Assembly (NCBI GenBank): GCA_903904545.1
Contig: CAIVDB010000048.1
Span: 1 to 7,939 of the forward strand
Length of the DNA: 7,939 nucleotides
Source: an uncultured bacterium
GTDB taxonomy: Bacteria > Patescibacteria > JAEDAM01 > Absconditabacterales > Absconditicoccaceae
Direction of reading: 5' to 3'
Shown: positions 6,351 to 7,939 of the stretch, piece by piece
Layout: each line of letters opens with the position of its first letter
Numbering within the stretch: position 1 is the first letter of the stretch
The notes under the pieces: model-generated
Databases searched by the model: none
Told to the model about the DNA's origin: nothing
What the model saw: only the letters and a program-made list of their open reading frames with translations
Made by a program: the position numbers and the translations under genes

Positions 6351-7939
6351 ATGTTTTCAATCGTCATCGATAACAAACAGACTAAGGCCCAAAGAATTGC
6401 TCCTGATAAGGTACAATTAGATATTGTCGCTTTGCCTTTGGATGAACAAAATGATGCTGAACCAAATCTAGACTTACGTTTGTATGTTAATGGAGAACTT
6501 TTTCAGAATTTGCAATCCAATTCGGAAGGAACAATCAAGGAGTCATATGTTCTTTCTCATATGGGTAGTGAACATCTTATGATAAAGATAGAAGATGTTG
6601 TGCATGGTGTTCAGAGTAAGTTGAAATGTGTTATGATACAGGAGTGAGTTGAGGTAGTTAATGTAGATGAAAAGGCTAATACAATACCTCAACAAAAACA
6701 AGAAATTATTGATTTTGTGAGTAAAAATTGACGATATTTGTCAGATTCAAAGTGTAGGGACTATATTGATGATTATGACATTGTTTTAGCTGCAGTAAAA
6801 CAAAATGGGTTAGCTATCCAGTTTGCATCAGATAACTTAAAAAATAATTATGATTTATGTATGGAAGCCGTGAAGCAAAATGGTCTCGCACTAAAAGTAT
6901 CCTCTAAACATATTAAACTTTTAAAGGATATCTGTATAGAAGCGATCAAACAGAATGCTCTAGCATACGACCTTTGTTGAGAGGAATTATCTCTAAATGA
7001 AGATATTCTATGATCTTTATTTGGGTCTTGTTTGGAAAATAATATCTTAGATAACCTAAAGAAAATACCATCAGCACAGAAATCATTATTTTCTTCTATT
7101 TATGATTTAGATGTTAGTGCTTTCATAAAGACTTCTTATAAATTTATAAAAGAGAACAGAAAGATTGTTCTATTGCTTTTGTCCGATGCAAATGTTGGTG
7201 ATACGAAGAAAATATTCAATGTTCTTTGTAATTCTTTAAAAAACGATAAAGAGATTGCAAAACTAGTTTTGGACAAATCTCCTCAATCTTTTGTCTCTTT
7301 CTGAGATGATTTAAAGAAAGATGTAGGCCTTGTTCAGATTGTCTTGAAACAATCTATAGAATATTTCCAAAATATCCATTCTGATTTAAAAGAGGATGAA
7401 GAATTTGTGATTCGTTGTATACAAGAATTTTGATATGATATTATTGAGCCTTATTTGTCGGAAGAGATAAAAAAAATGGATTATATACAAAATATCCTAT
7501 ATCAAAAAAGTAAAGAGAAGGCTATGTGACAGGCACATAAGTGAATATTGGATGAAAAATTTTCTGATGATGAAGACGTTATAAGAATATTATTGGAAAA
7601 AAATCCAAGAATGTTACAAAAAGTTGGCGATAAATTAAGAAACAATCAAGAAATCGTGATGATTGCTTTGAGAAAGGATATTTCATCTTTAGAGTGTATT
7701 GCTGATGAATTAAAAAACAATGAAAAATTTCTTCTAGATTGTATCAAAGAATTCTGACTAAAAAAAATTGAACCTTGTTTTTTGGCTAAATTTGATTCTT
7801 TCCCCCTCCTAAAATGAGTTATTCAAAAAAGAGAGGTGCTTATTGATAAAAAGGCCGACATAGTAAAACAAATTGACATTTTAAATAAGAAGAAGCCGGA
7901 AATTACTAAAAATCTAAAATTGGTAAAAGATAAACAAAA
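6351..7939 (+). CDS. DUF4116-repeat protein with N-terminal Ig-like domain (paralog B), cut by window end
   Basis: The gene is open for 529 codons and runs off the right edge; 10 of 20 glycine codons are TGA (first at 6645). It begins 14 bp after the stop of paralog A, again without a Shine-Dalgarno sequence. The conserved front segment (residues 3-38) leads into a beta-rich domain to about 98 (LRLYVNGELFQ, HLMIKIEDVVHG). DUF4116 repeats run from about 135 to 215: YDIVLAAVKQNGLAIQFAS, YDLCMEAVKQNGLALKVSS and ICIEAIKQNALAYDL. From residue 220 on it diverges from paralog A into further helical repeats. Two segments repeat each other: DEEFVIRCIQEFGYDIIEP near 346-364 and NEKFLLDCIKEFGLKKIEP near 456-474. 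The visible C-terminal part is Lys-rich and helical (KKADIVKQIDILNKKK). The role is unknown; context suggests it works with paralog A and the TPR-like protein. Confidence 0.9.
6357..6464 (+). repeat. 5' segment shared with the upstream paralog
   Basis: This is the partner of 4852-4959: 96 of 108 bases and 34 of 36 residues are identical. It encodes SIVIDNKQTKAQRIAP and what follows, up to DEQNDAEP. Confidence 0.85.

Noticed and set aside
2109..7939. TGA read as tryptophan (code 4)
   Set aside because: TGA sites align with GGN in the paralog and fall in glycine contexts such as VKQ-x-GLAL; TGG is kept for Trp.

Overview
The window comes from an AT-rich bacterial genome that reads UGA as glycine (genetic code 25). 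This points to the candidate phyla Absconditabacteria (SR1) or Gracilibacteria (BD1-5); the sequence alone does not say which. With TGA as stop, the right two thirds breaks into small fragments that share one frame. With TGA as glycine, they join into three long genes that end on TAA or run off the edge. The five stops seen are TAA (four) and TAG (one), never TGA. Two paralogous genes place TGA in one copy opposite GGN in the other at four aligned sites, so the code can be inferred from the window itself.

Left part (1-1550, minus strand): trmD (tRNA m1G37 methyltransferase) at 37-768 lies downstream of a small secreted or membrane protein at 971-1549 that looks like a type IV secretion pilin-like protein. 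The gap between them (769-970) holds three tandem 47-bp units built of degenerate 7-bp words, then a second, unrelated run of 7-bp words. A diverged copy of the 47-bp unit lies in frame inside trmD.

Middle (1550-2108): a divergent promoter region separates the pilin-like gene from a small plus-strand gene (1712-2026) that resembles the DciA/DUF721 helicase-loader family. A near-consensus promoter (2055-2082) follows, directly before the next gene.

Right part (2109-7939, plus strand): an operon-like set of three genes with 14-16 bp gaps. The first is a 904-residue protein with two coiled-coil-like regions and TPR-like helical repeats. The second and third are tandem paralogs, each with a nearly identical N-terminal segment, a beta-rich (Ig-like) domain and DUF4116-type helical repeats; the third is cut by the window end. 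None has an obvious signal peptide or membrane segment, so an intracellular scaffold or complex is the simplest reading. Its function is unknown, and this set is the most likely undescribed system here. Its genes use TGA for about half of their glycines (42 of 90), against 3 of 31 in the three genes to the left.
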